Shown piece by piece: positions 62,894 to 64,000 of a stretch of DNA of 64,000 bases; the stretch's first letter is position 1; every line of letters begins with the position of its first letter. The notes under the pieces were generated by a model. The model was not told the DNA's origin, made no database searches, and saw only the letters and a list, made by a program, of their open reading frames with translations. The position numbers were made by a program, and so were the translations under genes. This DNA comes from Devosia aquimaris (GTDB taxonomy: Bacteria > Pseudomonadota > Alphaproteobacteria > Rhizobiales > Devosiaceae). The DNA is taken from positions 2,221,805 to 2,285,804 of the forward strand of contig NZ_JAIEZN010000001.1 in the NCBI RefSeq assembly GCF_020169335.1, read 5' to 3'.

Positions 62894-64000
62894 TTGACGA
62901 CAACCCTTCTGGTTGCAGTGGATGTGGGAACCACCAGTGCCCGGGCCGGCGTGCTGACGCCCCAGGGCGACCTGCTGGGCCGGGCTGAGCATCTGATCGA
63001 TATGCATCGGCCCGATGCCAATCACGCCGAACACAACAGTGAGCAGATCTGGTCCGCAGTCTGTGGCGCCGTGCGCGAGGCCATGTCCATCGCCGGCGCA
63101 CAGCCCGAGCAGGTTGCAGGACTGGGTTTTGACGCCACCTGTTCGCTGGTGGTGCGTGACAGGGATGGCCGTCCCCTCACCGTCTCGACAACTGGCGAGG
63201 ACCGCTGGGACACGATCGTCTGGCTCGACCATCGTGCCCTTGGCCAGGCCGACGAGTGCAACCGCACGGGCCACCATGTGTTGCAGTATGCCGGCGGCGT
63301 GATGTCGCCGGAAATGGAAGTGCCCAAGCTGATGTGGCTCAAGCGCAACCTGCCAGACAGCTGGGCCCGGGCCGGCATGATGTTCGACCTAGCCGATTTC
63401 CTGTCCTGGAAGGCAACAGGCTCGCTGGCCCGCTCGCAGTCGACGCTCACCTGCAAATGGACCTATCTCGCCCACCAGGCGCCTGCCTGGCAGGCCGATT
63501 TTCTGGAGACCGTTGGCCTGGCCGATCTGCTCGACAAGGCCGCCCTGCCCGCAACGGCCACCCCGATTGGCGACTTTGTCGGCAGTCTCACGCCGTCGGC
63601 CGCAGCCGATCTGGGCCTGACGACAGCCTGCCGCGTTGGTGCCGGCCTGATCGATGCCCATGCTGGCGCCTTGGGTGTCCTGGGAGCCTTCACCCACGAT
63701 GTGGCCACCATCGACCGGCATCTGGCCCTGATCGCCGGGACGTCCAGCTGCGTCATGGCCCTCTCCGCCGAAGACCGCCCCACGCCCGGCGTCTGGGGCC
63801 CCTATTTTGGCGCAGTGCTGCCCGGCGTCTGGCTCAATGAGGGCGGACAGTCCGCAACCGGCGCCCTGCTCGACCATCTCATCCGCCTGCACAGCGCCGG
63901 TGGCGAGCCAACCACGCAGATGCATCGCGACATTGCCAGGCGCATCATGGAACTGCGCGAACATGAGGGCCTGGCTCTGGCCAACCGCTTGCATGTACTG
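62894..64000 (+). CDS. FGGY-family pentulose kinase (partial)
   Basis: The frame opens at TTG 62894 behind AAGGGCGCAAGG and runs off the right edge after 369 codons. The N-terminal phosphate-binding motif VAVDVGTTSARAGVL and IVWLDHRA are those of FGGY sugar kinases, and GLIDAHAGALGVLG, AGTSSCVMAL and GVWLNEGGQSATGALLDHLI point to the D-ribulokinase-like branch rather than classic xylulokinase XylB. In mannitol/arabitol clusters this kinase phosphorylates the ketose made by the dehydrogenase. The C-terminal half is outside the window. Confidence 0.88.
   Translation, partial: MTTTLLVAVDVGTTSARAGVLTPQGDLLGRAEHLIDMHRPDANHAEHNSEQIWSAVCGAVREAMSIAGAQPEQVAGLGFDATCSLVVRDRDGRPLTVSTTGEDRWDTIVWLDHRALGQADECNRTGHHVLQYAGGVMSPEMEVPKLMWLKRNLPDSWARAGMMFDLADFLSWKATGSLARSQSTLTCKWTYLAHQAPAWQADFLETVGLADLLDKAALPATATPIGDFVGSLTPSAAADLGLTTACRVGAGLIDAHAGALGVLGAFTHDVATIDRHLALIAGTSSCVMALSAEDRPTPGVWGPYFGAVLPGVWLNEGGQSATGALLDHLIRLHSAGGEPTTQMHRDIARRIMELREHEGLALANRLHVL

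Overview
The window is a chromosome-like stretch from a GC-rich alphaproteobacterium, most likely a member of the Hyphomicrobiales (Rhizobiales), possibly a Devosia-type organism. That placement is inference from gene content: thuR/thuEFGKAB trehalose genes, chvE-gguAB, smoEFGK-mtlK, a SigF/NrsF stress locus and an Irr-box-like site upstream of imelysin genes. Coding density is high. I see no rRNA, tRNA, CRISPR array, phage or transposase gene.

Purine region (1-13725). A minus-strand operon runs hiuH, xdhA, xdhB, xdhC and then the ATPase and a permease of a nucleoside-type ABC importer that leaves the window. A divergent LysR regulator follows, then plus-strand genes for a PuuE-type allantoinase fused to OHCU decarboxylase, ureidoglycine aminohydrolase, ureidoglycolate lyase and a zinc deaminase. 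Together they take purines to glyoxylate and urea, but uricase and allantoate amidohydrolase are not in the window. A DUF1801 gene and an ArsR/SRPBCC pair are embedded.

Trehalose synthesis and housekeeping (13726-20256). The region holds otsB-otsA, a ketopantoate-reductase-like gene, an RhlE-like DEAD-box RNA helicase and an unknown membrane protein.

Oxidative-stress locus (20285-23723). A methionine-rich periplasmic protein, a b-type cytochrome and a YedY-like molybdoenzyme run leftward, and an ECF sigma factor with its NrsF anti-sigma runs rightward. Both directions start with a GTAACC-N16-CGAA motif, so the whole locus looks like one SigF regulon for methionine-based hypochlorite scavenging.

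Mixed region (23742-29270). It contains a ThuA-like protein, a methyltransferase/GtrA pair, a periplasmic 5'-nucleotidase, a MarR/SDR divergent pair and a GlsB-type small membrane protein.

Trehalose uptake and breakdown (29429-37352). A thuEFGKAB-like operon on the minus strand faces a divergent LacI regulator. The interval between them carries a 16-bp perfect palindrome.

Iron and ABC region (37368-48343). An imelysin/di-heme/imelysin/DUF1513 operon lies behind an Irr-box-like palindrome. Next to it is an ABC importer of unknown substrate with a Pho-box-like site, followed by a mercaptopyruvate sulfurtransferase and a GrpB-family protein.

Accessory cassette (48344-50652). A gene-poor stretch with a 16-bp inverted repeat precedes two convergent genes whose stops overlap: a phosphoribosyltransferase-fold protein and an unknown zinc-ribbon protein. 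This is the best candidate for an undescribed system.

Sugar and polyol region (50653-64000). ChvE-GguAB and a divergent GntR regulator are followed by a SorC regulator, the smoEFGK polyol importer, mannitol 2-dehydrogenase and the start of an FGGY pentulose kinase.
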